NCBI GenBank assembly: GCA_001510575.1
Contig: LNGK01000007.1
Coordinates: forward strand, 124,001 to 188,000
Direction: 5' to 3'
DNA: 64,000 nucleotides
Origin: Knoxdaviesia capensis
Lineage: Eukaryota > Ascomycota > Sordariomycetes > Microascales > Gondwanamycetaceae
Part shown: piece by piece, positions 52,138 to 62,502 of the stretch
Layout: each line of letters begins with the position of its first letter
Numbering within the stretch: the first letter of the stretch is position 1
Made by a program: the position numbers and the translations under genes
The notes under the pieces: generated by a model
Seen by the model: the letters and a program-made list of their open reading frames with translations, nothing else
Told to the model about the DNA's origin: nothing
The model's database searches: none

Positions 52138-53967
52138 ATGCTCGCCAGAAATCTTCTTGGCACCAGCAGCAGAGCACCTGCCGGGCTGCTGCTGCTGCTG
52201 CTGGCCACAGCCGCGCAAATCGCCAGTGTGTCCGCAAAAGTCGTCACCTACGACTTCAATGTCTCGTGGGTCAACGTCAACCCCGACGGCGAGTTCGAGC
52301 GGCCGGTGATCGGCATCAACGGCCAGTGGCCACTCCCCGTGATCGAGGTCGACAGGGGCGACAACCTGGTGGTCACCATGCACAACAACCTCGACCGCGA
52401 CTCGTCGATCCACTTCCACGGCATGTACCAGAACGGCACGAATGAGATGGACGGCCCGTCGATGGTCACGCAGTGCCCGGTGCCGCCGGGCCAGTCGTTC
52501 ACGTACAACTTCACCGTCAACCAGAACGGCACGTACTGGTACCACTGCCACACCGACTACTGCTACCCGGACGGCTACCGCCAGGCGCTGCTCGTGCACG
52601 ACGCCGACGCCTACTTCGCGGCCGACTACGCCGAGGAGGTCGTGCTGACCATGAGCGACTGGTACCACGAGCTCATGGACAAGCTCAAGACCGAGTTCAT
52701 GAGCGTGTACAACCCGTCGGGCGCCGAGCCTGTGCCCAAGGCGTTCCTGCTCAACGACACCGTCGGGCTGAACGTGGCCGTCAAGCCCAACACCACGTAC
52801 CTGCTGCGGCTGATCAACATGTCGGCGTTCACCGGCATGTACTTCTACATCGAGGACCACGACTTCGACATTGTCGAGGTCGACGGCGTGTACACCGACA
52901 AGGCCACCGCGTCAATGGTGTACCTGTCGGCCGCCCAGCGCTACTCGGTGCTGGTCACCACCAAGCCGGCCACCGACCGCAACTACGGCCTGGTGCTGGT
53001 GGCCGACTCGTCGCTGTTCGACGTGGTGCCCGACGGCCTGAACCTCAACGTCACGAACTGGCTGGAGTACAACGCCTCGGCCCCGCACAACCCCGTCGAC
53101 GTCGGCACCGACGACAGCACCACCCTCGACCCGTTCGACGACGGCACGCTGGTGCCCGCCGACCGGCTGCCGCTGCTGCAGGCGCCGACCAAGCAGGTCA
53201 ACGTGACGGTGTACATGCGCAACCTCGACAACGGCGAGAACTACGCCTTCCTGAACGACATCACCTACACCATGCCCAAGGTGCCGTCGCTGTACACTGT
53301 GATGTCGGCGGGCGAGAACGCCACCGACGCGCGCATCTACGGCGACAACACCCACGCCGTCGTGCTCGACCACAACGAGGTGGTCGAGATCGTGCTCAAC
53401 AACGCCGACGGCGGCTCGCACCCGTTCCACCTGCACGGCCACGTGTTCCAGGTGGTCGCGCGCGAGCCGGCCATGGGCGCGAGCCTGTTCGACTACGCCG
53501 ACGGCGACCCGGTGTTCTACGACCCGGCGAACCACGCCGACTTCCCGCCGGTGCCCGCGCGCCGCGACACCATCGTCGTGCCGCCGCAGGGCTACGTGGT
53601 GCTGCGGCTCGTGGCCGACAACCCCGGCGTGTGGATCTTCCACTGCCACATCGACTGGCACCTGGCGTCCGGGCTCGCCATGGTGTTCATCGAGGCGCCG
53701 ACGCAGATGCAGCAGACGCTGCACATCCCGCAGCAGCACTACGACGTGTGCAGCGCCGCCGGCGTGGCGTCCAAGGGCAACGCCGCCGCGAACGACGTCG
53801 ACTTCTTCGACCTGTCCGGCCAGAACCTGCAGCCCGGCTGGTTGCCGGCGGGTTTCACGGCGCGCGGCATTGTTGCGCTGGTGTTCTCGTGTGTGTCGGC
53901 GGTTCTGGGCATCGCGAGTCTCGTGGTGTACGGGCTTGCGGACATCAAGCATGTGAAGCGGCTGTGA
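52138..53967 (+). CDS. FET3: multicopper ferroxidase FET3
   Basis: Single exon, 609 aa. It oxidises Fe(II) to Fe(III) at the outer face of the plasma membrane and hands it to FTR1. A signal peptide ends near A33 (IASVSA). Three cupredoxin domains follow, with all four copper motifs: IHFHG (91-95), WYHCH (134-138), HPFHLHGH and the HCHIDWH type 1/3 cluster. Many NxS/T sequons fit an extracellular domain. A single anchor (GIVALVFSCVSAVLGIASL) sits near the C terminus with a short tail KHVKRL. Length and order match fungal Fet3/FetC rather than laccase. Compared by memory with yeast Fet3, Glu185 falls on D174 and Asp409 on E393. Divergent partner of FTR1. Confidence 0.96.
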   Translation: MLARNLLGTSSRAPAGLLLLLLATAAQIASVSAKVVTYDFNVSWVNVNPDGEFERPVIGINGQWPLPVIEVDRGDNLVVTMHNNLDRDSSIHFHGMYQNGTNEMDGPSMVTQCPVPPGQSFTYNFTVNQNGTYWYHCHTDYCYPDGYRQALLVHDADAYFAADYAEEVVLTMSDWYHELMDKLKTEFMSVYNPSGAEPVPKAFLLNDTVGLNVAVKPNTTYLLRLINMSAFTGMYFYIEDHDFDIVEVDGVYTDKATASMVYLSAAQRYSVLVTTKPATDRNYGLVLVADSSLFDVVPDGLNLNVTNWLEYNASAPHNPVDVGTDDSTTLDPFDDGTLVPADRLPLLQAPTKQVNVTVYMRNLDNGENYAFLNDITYTMPKVPSLYTVMSAGENATDARIYGDNTHAVVLDHNEVVEIVLNNADGGSHPFHLHGHVFQVVAREPAMGASLFDYADGDPVFYDPANHADFPPVPARRDTIVVPPQGYVVLRLVADNPGVWIFHCHIDWHLASGLAMVFIEAPTQMQQTLHIPQQHYDVCSAAGVASKGNAAANDVDFFDLSGQNLQPGWLPAGFTARGIVALVFSCVSAVLGIASLVVYGLADIKHVKRL

Positions 53968-54048
53968 GGGGTTGTGTATGTGTGTGTTGTGGGCGTGATG
54001 TTTTTCGTGATCCTCGTTTGCGTTCGTGCTTTCAATTCCAAGCGTTTC

Positions 54049-54070
54049 TATATATATATATATATATATA
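54049..54070. repeat. (TA)n microsatellite in FET3 3' flank
   Basis: Eleven TA units about 80 bp past the FET3 stop codon, probably within its 3' untranslated region. Confidence 0.85.
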
Positions 54071-54410
54071 ATTATACTGTGGCGAAGTTATATACCCCTC
54101 GGTGATGTTTCAGGAAGGAAGAGAGTCGCAATCTCGGTCAAGGGTGCATGACGTATGTCAGGTGTTAAGAGGGGAAGAGCTCCAGGGATCGCTCCTGCCC
54201 TGGTCCTTGTTGATTCTCTCAAGACGTTTCAGAGCCCGTGTGTGACGACTTCCACGCATCAGGTCCACTCTGATCTCAAAACTTACAAGTATGAAAGGAC
54301 TGCCCGCAGATTGATTCTCACCCGGATCCAACCTCACTCGTTTCCATCATCATCACCATTCTGGTCTTTTATCCACATATACTGTACATCCCTTTCCAAG
54401 CTCTGTCACA

Positions 54411-54719
54411 ATGCCGACTCACCGCTACTTCACAGACAACCTCCGTGAGCTTCCCGGTTCCCCCTCTCCAACACCAAGACCAAGCACCATCTTGAACGCG
54501 AGGCTAACATCATATCACACTCTCACTCTAGAGCCGCAGCTGACGCCCGCCGAGCTCAAGGTTGCCAAGTCATACGGCGGCTGGACGGCCTTCTGCCACT
54601 CGTTCGGCCTCAAGCCGGCCAAAGCCGACGATAACGCCGAGGCCAAGCACATTGTTTCATTGTTTGCGCAGGACAGCGGCGCACCTGCTGAGGGAAGCTC
54701 TTCTTCGACGACCAAATAG
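54411..54719 (+). CDS. small 73-aa protein, fungal hypothetical
   Basis: Two exons: 54411-54444 and 54532-54719, GT-AG with a pyrimidine-rich acceptor (CACTCTAG). The product reads MPTHRYFTDNL then LTPAELKVAKSYGGWTAFCH and a Ser/Thr-rich end. A TATA-like CATATACTGT sits near 54375. The YGGW plus short amphipathic helices resemble small uncharacterised cytosolic proteins in many fungi, but I cannot name a family. No signal peptide or membrane segment. The frame across the intron and compact promoter support a real gene. Confidence 0.7.
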   Translation: MPTHRYFTDNLRELPGSPSPTPRPSTILNARLTSYHTLTLEPQLTPAELKVAKSYGGWTAFCHSFGLKPAKADDNAEAKHIVSLFAQDSGAPAEGSSSSTTK

Positions 54720-55622
54720 GCGGCGGATGGAGGTGCTGGTACGCTCGGAGGTCTTTCTATGTTGATAGGACGCTAGGAATGCTTCAGATAACGTGGGATG
54801 GGAACATGCTTGGACATCTACTGTGGCATCTACTGTGGCATCTAATCATGTGTTGATTCTGCTATCTATCTCAAACTTGCGGTGTGCATCTCGGTGGAGT
54901 CCTCGGTCATCACCGGTATCGGCCATCACCTAATAGAGCCCGTGCTAGCGCGTGACTGTGCTCCCCTGAGTGTGCCGTACACTGTCGCAGGAACAGAAAC
55001 CCGAGATGCAAGCGACCCTTAACCCGACATGTGAACATTAAAAGAACGTTACACCTGTGACGCCAACACAGCAACCCAAAGACAATAAGCCGCAGGCACC
55101 TCAACTGCTCTCCCGAGGAAATACCAGTTTCATCCAGCGTCTCTCCTCTGCCTGGACCCGGCCGACTTCCCTCGCTTCTGTTTAGATGTCTGGAGTCTCC
55201 TAGCCCTCGGCAGACACTATTGCAGAATAATATAACCCAACAAACTAGATCAACTTGAAATCATCTTCGTCAAAGCTCAGGTGATAGCGAGGTCCCGTCA
55301 CTCACGATGACGCTTAGGGTTCACGTATAGGGTTACGTCCTAGGGTCTGTTTCATCAGGCAGTCATTTAACTTGAACAGCGCGTGGAAAATTGCTCGTGG
55401 ATGGACAATATTCCTAAGCTCATCGACAGCCCCCAGAACCCACCAATCCACGTATCAAACGACCGAACAGTCTACCGCGCTGAGCGTTTGCGAGTAGATC
55501 AGCCGACGCTGTCCGCCAACTTGTGCGCCCCCTTCCGCTCTTCAACCCCTCCGCCGAGCCGCCCTCAATCCTCGCGTTCCCACCTCCGATTCTCGGGCTC
55601 CGGGCCCCATCCTCTCTCGGCC
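54720..55622. other. intergenic region upstream of OMA1
   Basis: About 0.9 kb with TAGGGTT-like motifs near 55316-55350 (three TAGGGT in 35 bp). An in-frame ATG at 55401 could extend OMA1 by 74 residues, but the added sequence looks non-coding. Confidence 0.5.
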
Positions 55623-57000
55623 ATGTCGTTCCTTCGCCGACCGAACACCGCGGCCATACTCCGCATGATCCGGACCGCGCCGGCATCTTCACACACCGTC
55701 CCCACCGTCCTCCGCGCACCCCGACCAACTCTCTCCCGCATCCTCTCGCCACGCGCGCACATGCACCAATGGCCAGCCCGGTCTTTCTCGACGGCCCCCC
55801 CACGTCGCACACCCCAACGGCTGTCGCGGGACGAGATACGCCACCAGCACATCGCGTATCAGCTACAGCAGGCGCGGCCGCTCTTGACGGTTGGCCGACT
55901 GCAGGCGGCGGCGCGCAGCTCGGTCACGCACGGCTTTGTGCTGATGTGCATCGCTGGGGCGGTGATATTCTACTTCGCGAACATCCAGACGGTGCCGGTG
56001 ACGGGGCGCAAGCGGTTCAATTGCTACGGCGATGGACAGTCGATGATCAGCGATATGCAGGTCAAGCGGGTGATCTACGAGGTTGAGGAGAGTGGTCGCA
56101 CGTTTCTCCCGGATTGGGATCCGAGGTATGTTGTGCGCCGCTTTGCAGGTGTCGATGTGGCGTGGACAGCAGAACTAACGGGTGTAGAACGCGGATGGTT
56201 CGTCGCGTGCTCGACAGACTGATCCCCGTCAGCGGCATGACCGACTATGAGTGGGAGGTGCGAGTGATCCACGACCCCAGTACGTATCTCTCTCTCCCGA
56301 CATTCCTGCAAGTCCTCGCACCCCCCTAACCGCCCTCGTCGCCAATCGCTCCAGATTCCGTCAACGCCTTCGTGCTCCCCGGAGGCAAAGTCTTCGTGTT
56401 CGACGGCATCTTCCGCGTCGCCCGCAACGACGACAGCCTCGCCGCGGTGCTCGGCCACGAGATCGCGCACAACCTCGCCCAGCACCACGGCGAGCGCCAG
56501 TCGTCCGCGATCGGCACGTACATGCTCCTGTACTCGATCCTCGGGCTCAGCCTCATGCTAGGGCCGCTCTACATCGCCGTCGGGTCGGTTCTCCACCCCC
56601 TGCTCGACGTGATCTTCGAGCGGCCGATGGGCCGCATACAGGAGAGCGAGGCCGACTACATCGGCCTGATGCTCATGGCCGAGGCGTGCTACGATCCGCG
56701 CCAGGCGGCGTTGTTCTGGAAGCGCATGGATGCCATCTCGCGCGAGCACGGCGAGGAGATTCCCGAGTGGATCAGCACGCACCCGTCGGTAGGTCCTCTG
56801 TCCATCTCCAAATGCATGGTGCCAGCTTCTGTGTCGTATTAACCAAGCTGTTTCCCGTCCTGTAGAACGAATCTCGCGTCAAGAAGATCACCGAGTGGCT
56901 CCCTGAAGCCATGCAGAAGCGTGAGCAGAGCGAATGCAGTGGCACGGCCATGTTTGCCGACAGATTCATGCAAGCCCTGAACCGCGGGTTCCAGACTTAA
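55623..57000 (+). CDS. OMA1: OMA1-type mitochondrial inner-membrane metalloendopeptidase
   Basis: Four exons: 55623-56125, 56188-56279, 56355-56788 and 56866-57000, 387 aa, GT-AG. An ATP-independent M48 zinc protease that cleaves misfolded inner-membrane proteins and, in animals, OPA1 under stress. The first 65 residues are Arg/Ser-rich and lack acidic residues: a mitochondrial presequence, here from the ATG at 55623. One membrane span precedes the catalytic domain (GFVLMCIAGAVIFYFAN). HEIAH at 233-237 gives two zinc His and the catalytic Glu, and ESEAD later supplies the third ligand. A hydrophobic hairpin (LLYSILGLSLMLGPLYIAVG) follows the HEIAH helix, as in family members. Length is close to yeast Oma1 (345 aa). 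Confidence 0.95.
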
Positions 57001-57605
57001 GAATCCAGCGGGCATATTTCCCACTCAGCGAGTGTTCCAGCCAATCTTTTGCTTTTCTTCCTTTGCAATTTCCATTCTCCGTGTATTTCTCCAGCTTCTC
57101 GGCGTTAGGGTTTGGGTTAGATTCCCTGCTTCTAGACTTTCACGGAGCGGCGTTCTGTGCGATGGTCCATGGCACAGCTCCCCTCGGTCGGCATTAAGCC
57201 ATATGTATCTTAGAAAAAGAAGATCGTCTATCTGCACACATCTTGGATCTCAGTTCTGCGCATTCCGATCGAGCGCATGTGAAAGTGACGGCGTAGCGTG
57301 CTGATGAATGTCTAGGCTGCCATTGGCTGATACCAAACCCTTGTAACCCTAGTCTTCCCGCCACCGTCCAGTGCCTTGGGCGGAACAGGGCGGTGCTTGG
57401 ACCGAGGTAAATTTGGTAGCCAGACACACCATAAAAGTACTTCGTGGTCCCACCATCGATATCAGTTCCCCGGCTTCAGACTTGGAATCCTTCTCGTTGT
57501 CGCATGTCAGATTCGTGCCACGATTCATCAAACGAATATCGTCCGCTTTGTCTTATCTTTCTGAGTCTCCCACGTACTTGAACGGTCCGCCTTCCCAGTA
57601 CCGCC
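57001..57605. other. intergenic region between OMA1 and cytochrome b5
   Basis: 605 bp. It contains GTTAGGGTTTGGGTTAG at 57104-57120, a degenerate telomere-like motif, and TAACCCTAG near 57345. It is the promoter side of the cytochrome b5 gene. Confidence 0.5.
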
Positions 57606-57963
57606 ATGTCTTCCTTCACGGCCGCCGACGTGTCCAAGCACAAAGATGACGCCAGTGGATACTGGCTGACGATCGAGAACGGCGTATACGACGTATCCAG
57701 TAAGCCCGTTTTCCCATCCCCCCTCTCATCACCGATCATTCCTTCCCCTCTTCATCTTTTAATATGCGACACTCCGATCTTCTCTTTATTAACACGCCAT
57801 CACAGAGTTCCTCGAAGAGCACCCCGGCGGCGAGAAGATCCTGAAGCGCTTCGCCGGCAAGGACGCCACGAAGGCGTTTGCAAAGTACCACGGCCCGAAC
57901 GTGCTCGAGAAGTACGGGGCCAAGTGGAAGATCGGGGACCTTGCCGCTACCGCGAAGTTGTAA
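57606..57963 (+). CDS. small soluble cytochrome b5-like protein
   Basis: Two exons: 57606-57699 and 57806-57963, 83 aa. It is one cytochrome b5 heme-binding domain and nothing else. HPGG at 37-40 supplies the first axial His (H37), and H60 in KYHGPN is the second, 23 residues on, as required for a b-type heme. The domain starts FTAADVSKHKDDASGYW. Microsomal b5 has a C-terminal membrane anchor; this ends IGDLAATAKL with none, so it is soluble. It could pass electrons to a soluble partner, which cannot be named from sequence. Confidence 0.93.
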
Positions 57964-58665
57964 AGCCGCCGGAGCCAGGGTTGCCCTTTTGTTCGTCTCG
58001 TTATTTCTCGCATGTCGTTGAATATATGCGCAGAGTGTACTAGGGTTAGGGTCTGGATGGCGCTACTCGAGATACTTCAGATATATATCATGGAATGCTA
58101 TTTCTTTTGGATATCACCAGCTAGAGTGTTTCCCGTAGCTTGCAGTAATGTCCTCCAGAACGCCGATGCTGCTATCTGTACATTGTTAAAGTGCTTCTTT
58201 CCGCCTGAGCATGTCTAAAGCGTAATTGATATCAACTCTCTAGAGTAGCTCCAAGCTACTCAGGCAGACATAATGACGGCCAAATTGAAGACTAGTGCCT
58301 CATCCTTCTCTCATCAAGATAAGGAAGAGATCTTAACCAACTGTCATAGCAGATGACTCCTCATATTCTTTGCTATTCTTGTTGATACAGATACAGCTGT
58401 AATAGAACCCCAACCCTAATATACCCCTTCAACTGCTGGCAGCTGGAAACAAGTGGGACCGATAAGATAAGAGTTGAAAAAAAAAAATTCAACCTCAGAA
58501 ATCCAGTTTTTCTTTGCTGCATGTTTCCTTCTAACCTCGACATCAGCAACATTTACTCGGCATTAACTTTACCAACTCTCTTCAGAAATCGAAGTATCTC
58601 TTAAACCCCGACAACACACCGACTCCAGCGACGAATCTCTCAGAAATCCCACCCACGGCTTCACA
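57964..58665. other. intergenic region with teloboxes before UTP15
   Basis: 702 bp. It contains TAGGGTTAGGG (58041-58051) and AACCCTAA (58412-58419), the latter 250 bp before the UTP15 start. It should contain the UTP15 promoter. Confidence 0.55.
58412..58419. promoter_or_regulatory. telobox AACCCTAA upstream of UTP15
   Basis: An exact telobox. Telomere-like motifs are known promoter elements of ribosome-related genes in fungi and plants (Tbf1-type factors in yeasts), which fits an rRNA-processing gene. Function here is inferred. Confidence 0.4.
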
Positions 58666-60333
58666 ATGGCGACTACCGTGACGCCGCTCGCGGCTGTCAG
58701 GCTTCCTTCGGGGCCGTCCCCCGTCACGACGGAGCAGCGATACTGGAAGTCCTTCAAGAACCAGCTGCTGTTCTCACTCCCGTCCAACAAGGCGATCACG
58801 CACATATCATGTCCCTCGTCGACGGCCTCGTGGGCGTCGGCGGCGCTCGCGACCTCCTCGACCAACCCCACATCCACGGCTGGCACGGCCGAGTGCTTCG
58901 CGGTGACCAGCGGCACGCGCGTGCACCTGTACTCGGTGCGCACACGCAAGCTCGTGAAGAGCGTGGCGCGGTTCACGGACATGGCGCGCAGCGGCGAGAT
59001 CCGCGCAGACGGCCGCGTGCTGGTGGCCGGCGACGACACCGGCCGCATCCAGGTGTTCGATGTCGGGTCGCGGTCGATTCTGAAGACGTGGGCGCAGCAC
59101 AAGCAGCCGGTGTGGGTCACCAAGTTCTCGCCGACGGAACTGACCACGCTGCTCAGCGCCAGCGACGACCGCACCGTGCGGCTGTGGGATCTGCCGAGCA
59201 GCGAGCCGACGACGACGTTTGTGGGCCACACTGACTACGTGCGCTGCGCGACGTTCCTCCCGGGCTCGATGGCTACCATGGTGGTCTCGGGCAGCTACGA
59301 CTCGACGGTGCGGGTGTGGGATCCGCGTGTGGGCTCGAGTACGGCGGCGATGACGTTCAAGCACTCGGCGCCTGTTGAGGCGGTGTTGGCCCTGCCGTCC
59401 GGCACGTCCCTGCTTGCTGCGGCGTCCAACTCCATCAGTGTTTTGGATCTTGTGGCGGGACGGCCTCTACACATCATCAGCAACCACCAGAAGACCGTCA
59501 CGGCGCTGAGTCTGGCCTCGGGCGGCAAGCGTGTGGTGTCTGGCGGTCTCGACGGCCACGTCAAGGTTTACGAGACCGCGGGCTGGAACGTGGTGTCGAG
59601 CACGAAGTACCCGGCCCCCGTGCTCTCGCTGCAAGTGATTTCCGCGGGCGGGAGCGGATCTGAGGCTGTCGACCGCCATTTGGCTGTCGGGATGGCGTCG
59701 GGTGCGCTCAGCATCCGGACGCGGTTGACGAGTGCCGAGGCCGGGCGGGAGAGGGAACGCGAGAAGGAGATGGCGGCGCTGCTGGAGGGAACGGTGGAGA
59801 AGTTCGACGCGAAGGTGTCGAAGCGGAAGAAGAAGCTCTCGCGGCGGGAACGCCTCGACATGGTCGGCGAGGGCGCCGACGTGGTGATTGCGGTGGAGAA
59901 GCGCACCCGAACCGTCAAGAAAGAGCGGCCCTGGCAGCGCGACCTGCGGCACGGCGAGTTCGGGCGGGCGCTCGACCAGACGCTCGACCGGAAGTCGGTG
60001 GACTACAAGTCGCTCAACGTGCTGACGGTGCTGGTGACGCTGCGGCACCGCGGCGGGCTGCGGGCGGCGCTGGAGGGCCGCGACGAGCACACGCTGACGC
60101 CGGTGATGCGGTGGGTGCACTCGCACATCATGGACCCGCGCTACGTCAACGTGTGCGTCGAGGTTGGCGTGGTGCTGCTGGACCTGTACGCGGAGTTTGT
60201 GGCGGACTCGACGGCTCTGTACGAGGAGTTCCGCACGCTGCGGCGCCGTGTGCGGCAGGAGGTTGAGCGGGCGCAGGCGGCGTGCCAGACGGAGGGCATG
60301 TTGGAGAGTTTGATGGTTGGTGTGACGGCGTGA
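58666..60333 (+). CDS. UTP15: UTP15, U3 snoRNP / t-UTP subunit of the small-subunit processome
   Basis: Single exon, 555 aa. A nucleolar WD40 protein needed for pre-18S rRNA processing and, as part of the t-UTP complex, for rDNA transcription. About seven WD repeats occupy residues 45-350, with readable blades such as LLSASDDRTVRLWDLP, VVSGSYDSTVRVWDPR and KRVVSGGLDGHVKVYE. The start LPSGPSPVTTEQRYWKSFKN is the family-specific lead-in. After a basic linker (KRKKKLSRRERLD) comes the UTP15 C-terminal domain (about 390-550) with GEFGRALDQTL and NVLTVLVTLRHRGGLRAAL. Length is near yeast Utp15 (513 aa). A telobox lies upstream. No defects. Confidence 0.96.
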   Translation: MATTVTPLAAVRLPSGPSPVTTEQRYWKSFKNQLLFSLPSNKAITHISCPSSTASWASAALATSSTNPTSTAGTAECFAVTSGTRVHLYSVRTRKLVKSVARFTDMARSGEIRADGRVLVAGDDTGRIQVFDVGSRSILKTWAQHKQPVWVTKFSPTELTTLLSASDDRTVRLWDLPSSEPTTTFVGHTDYVRCATFLPGSMATMVVSGSYDSTVRVWDPRVGSSTAAMTFKHSAPVEAVLALPSGTSLLAAASNSISVLDLVAGRPLHIISNHQKTVTALSLASGGKRVVSGGLDGHVKVYETAGWNVVSSTKYPAPVLSLQVISAGGSGSEAVDRHLAVGMASGALSIRTRLTSAEAGREREREKEMAALLEGTVEKFDAKVSKRKKKLSRRERLDMVGEGADVVIAVEKRTRTVKKERPWQRDLRHGEFGRALDQTLDRKSVDYKSLNVLTVLVTLRHRGGLRAALEGRDEHTLTPVMRWVHSHIMDPRYVNVCVEVGVVLLDLYAEFVADSTALYEEFRTLRRRVRQEVERAQAACQTEGMLESLMVGVTA

Positions 60334-62502
60334 TCGTGAGTCCTAGGGAGTGTGGGGGGGGCTTTGGTGTGTGTAGTTGTTGGATCCGCGGCCGTTTGTT
60401 TTCTGCGTCTGGCCCGTGCTTCTCTTTTCGGTTCTCCGCTGGCATTTTTGGAATTGGCGTTTGTTCAGGATCTCCTTTGTTTCTACTCGTGGTGCTGCTT
60501 TGTTTTCTGGTGGGAGTTCTAAAAGTACATAGATGAACAGAGATCTGGGACTCGACGTTGGTAGAGTCCCCCGATGTCCACACAGAATTGGCCCTGCTTA
60601 ACTACAGTACCTTACCCATCACCCATGTGCCTGCCTCTAGTACGGCAAAGACAGCAAACAACAGTCCATCGGATGCCCCCAAGACCAGATATAGCAATTC
60701 TCGCCCGGCTATTCATGCTGTTCCGGGTTCCGTTTGCCGATTCAAACCGGAGGCGCAGAATCGACCAGAAGTATATGCACACGTCCCGGTGGACGCCGAT
60801 TGCGGAAGGTACCTGAAGTGCAGTGGGAAGCTGCGATGCAGCTGCCGTGGCGGGGTATCTTATCTTATCTTATCTTCCGGAGTACTGTTTTTCTTACACT
60901 TTAAAGGTAGACAAGAACGAGCAGACGACGGGGTTTCCGGCCATGAACGGGCATATGCAAAGTGTGTGATCTTTCTGAAGCAGGAATAGAAGCAGTTTTC
61001 TTCATATTACAAAGTAGACAGAACTGGGGAGTTTCAGGGACGGTTTCCACCAGAAAGGCCTGAAGATCTCACATTCAAATCGAGCAATGCCCCAGAGCGT
61101 TATCAGCGGATCTTACACGGCCAGCCTAGAAGGAAAAAAACTGATTTCTAAGCTAGACGCGATAAAGAAAAAAAAAAAGAAAAAAAAAAGAAAAAACCAG
61201 GCGACGGCCCTCCTTGCCGCCATACATTTTTGAACCCCGCGACCACACACCCGTTTTTTCCTTCCTCATCCCCCTTTTTCGCAGATTCCGCCATTCTCGT
61301 GAGCAAGTTGGTGCTTGAGGATCTTCTCTATTTTTCGCTGGTCCAGTCGCAGGGGCCGAGATTGGGATTGTCTTCTGCTTGCTTTTTACCTTGATTTGCA
61401 GTGGTGCGGATTTGCCCGACTTTGCCGGCCTTTTTTTTTTTTTTGTTGCATCTTGAGTGCCGGTTCCGACGCGCGGTTCATCCCGAGCTTCTCCAACAAA
61501 CGGGATTCGGGCCTCGGTGTGCCACTCTCCCGGCTCCCGGCTTCTCAGGGCTCGGCCTTCCAAGGTTTCTGCCCTTATTGTTCCACATTGCCCGGTTCGG
61601 TCTTCCGCCTTATGACCTGCCATTCTGCCAGTCCGGTCTTCGGAGAATCACATCCGATATCCGGTAGGGCTCAACTAAACGATCGGAAACTGTTCCTGAT
61701 ATTCGCCTCTCCTACTCCAGTATTTTGACTGGTGGCAACAATACGCATTTACAATACACGACCGTGTTTCTTACCATTTCTAGACCCGCCAACGTCAAAT
61801 CTGTCCGTGCCGCTCTTACACCCGACGACGCAGTGCAGCAATCAGGAAATAACCTTAAGTCTGCCGCAACTAGTTTCCCTCCCAGCAATTGCACACCCAC
61901 GGTTGTTCCCATCCAGTCTACCACCAGCACTCAGCTTACTATCACTGCTGACAGGCGGTGCTCCAGCATCCAGCCTAACTCCCCCGGAACAGACGGTCCG
62001 GTCTGACTCTCCTGCCTGCCCCCTCCCCCAGACAACGCGGTGACCTGTTGGAGTGAGGTGGGAGTAGTTCCCAATTGGGGATCGTATCGGGCTTGTACAT
62101 GCACGGCCGGTCATACGCTGCCACTGGGCTTTTACGTGATTGAAAGCTCTGGCCAGTTGCCGTGTGGGTTGAGCTGAATATCAACTCACGCCAGCTCTCT
62201 TCCCTCTTGGATTCCTCTGCTCTGTCTGAAGTACATGCTGTTGTCCTCTTTTCCGGCCATTCCAACCCTTCAACGACATTTCTGCTTTGTCTCTTTTCCT
62301 TCAAGGACTTCCATTGCACCATCTTCTCTACAATCTCATTTCTACTCTACGCCATAGCTACCGTTCCATTGCCTCTTCCTGACTCTCGTATACCGACTCG
62401 TCACTCCGGTCTTCGATTACGCCTCCGTTGCCCCCCTCCAGGAACACTTTGTGGTCCTGCTGATCCGCCGTTTTCAACCGCACTATCCGTCACTCTATCA
62501 AG
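60334..62502. other. intergenic region upstream of glutamate-cysteine ligase
   Basis: 2.2 kb without a recognised gene. It holds A-rich runs near 61165-61200, a T-run near 61430, four tandem GATA sites (60856) and a pyrimidine-rich leader from about 62200. Confidence 0.55.
60856..60875 (-). promoter_or_regulatory. four tandem AGATA sites
   Basis: TATCT repeated four times on the plus strand, equal to AGATA x4 on the minus strand. It could be a GATA-factor cluster or a chance pentanucleotide microsatellite. It lies 520 bp past UTP15 and 1.6 kb before GCS1. Confidence 0.35.

Noticed and set aside
52473..54071. 532-codon alternative frame over FET3
   Set aside because: A +1 shadow of a GC-rich gene, rich in Arg/Ala/Pro, with no domain; the FET3 frame is unmistakable.
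55401..55622. In-frame ATG extending OMA1 by 74 residues
   Set aside because: The downstream ATG gives a proper mitochondrial presequence; the extension would bury it.
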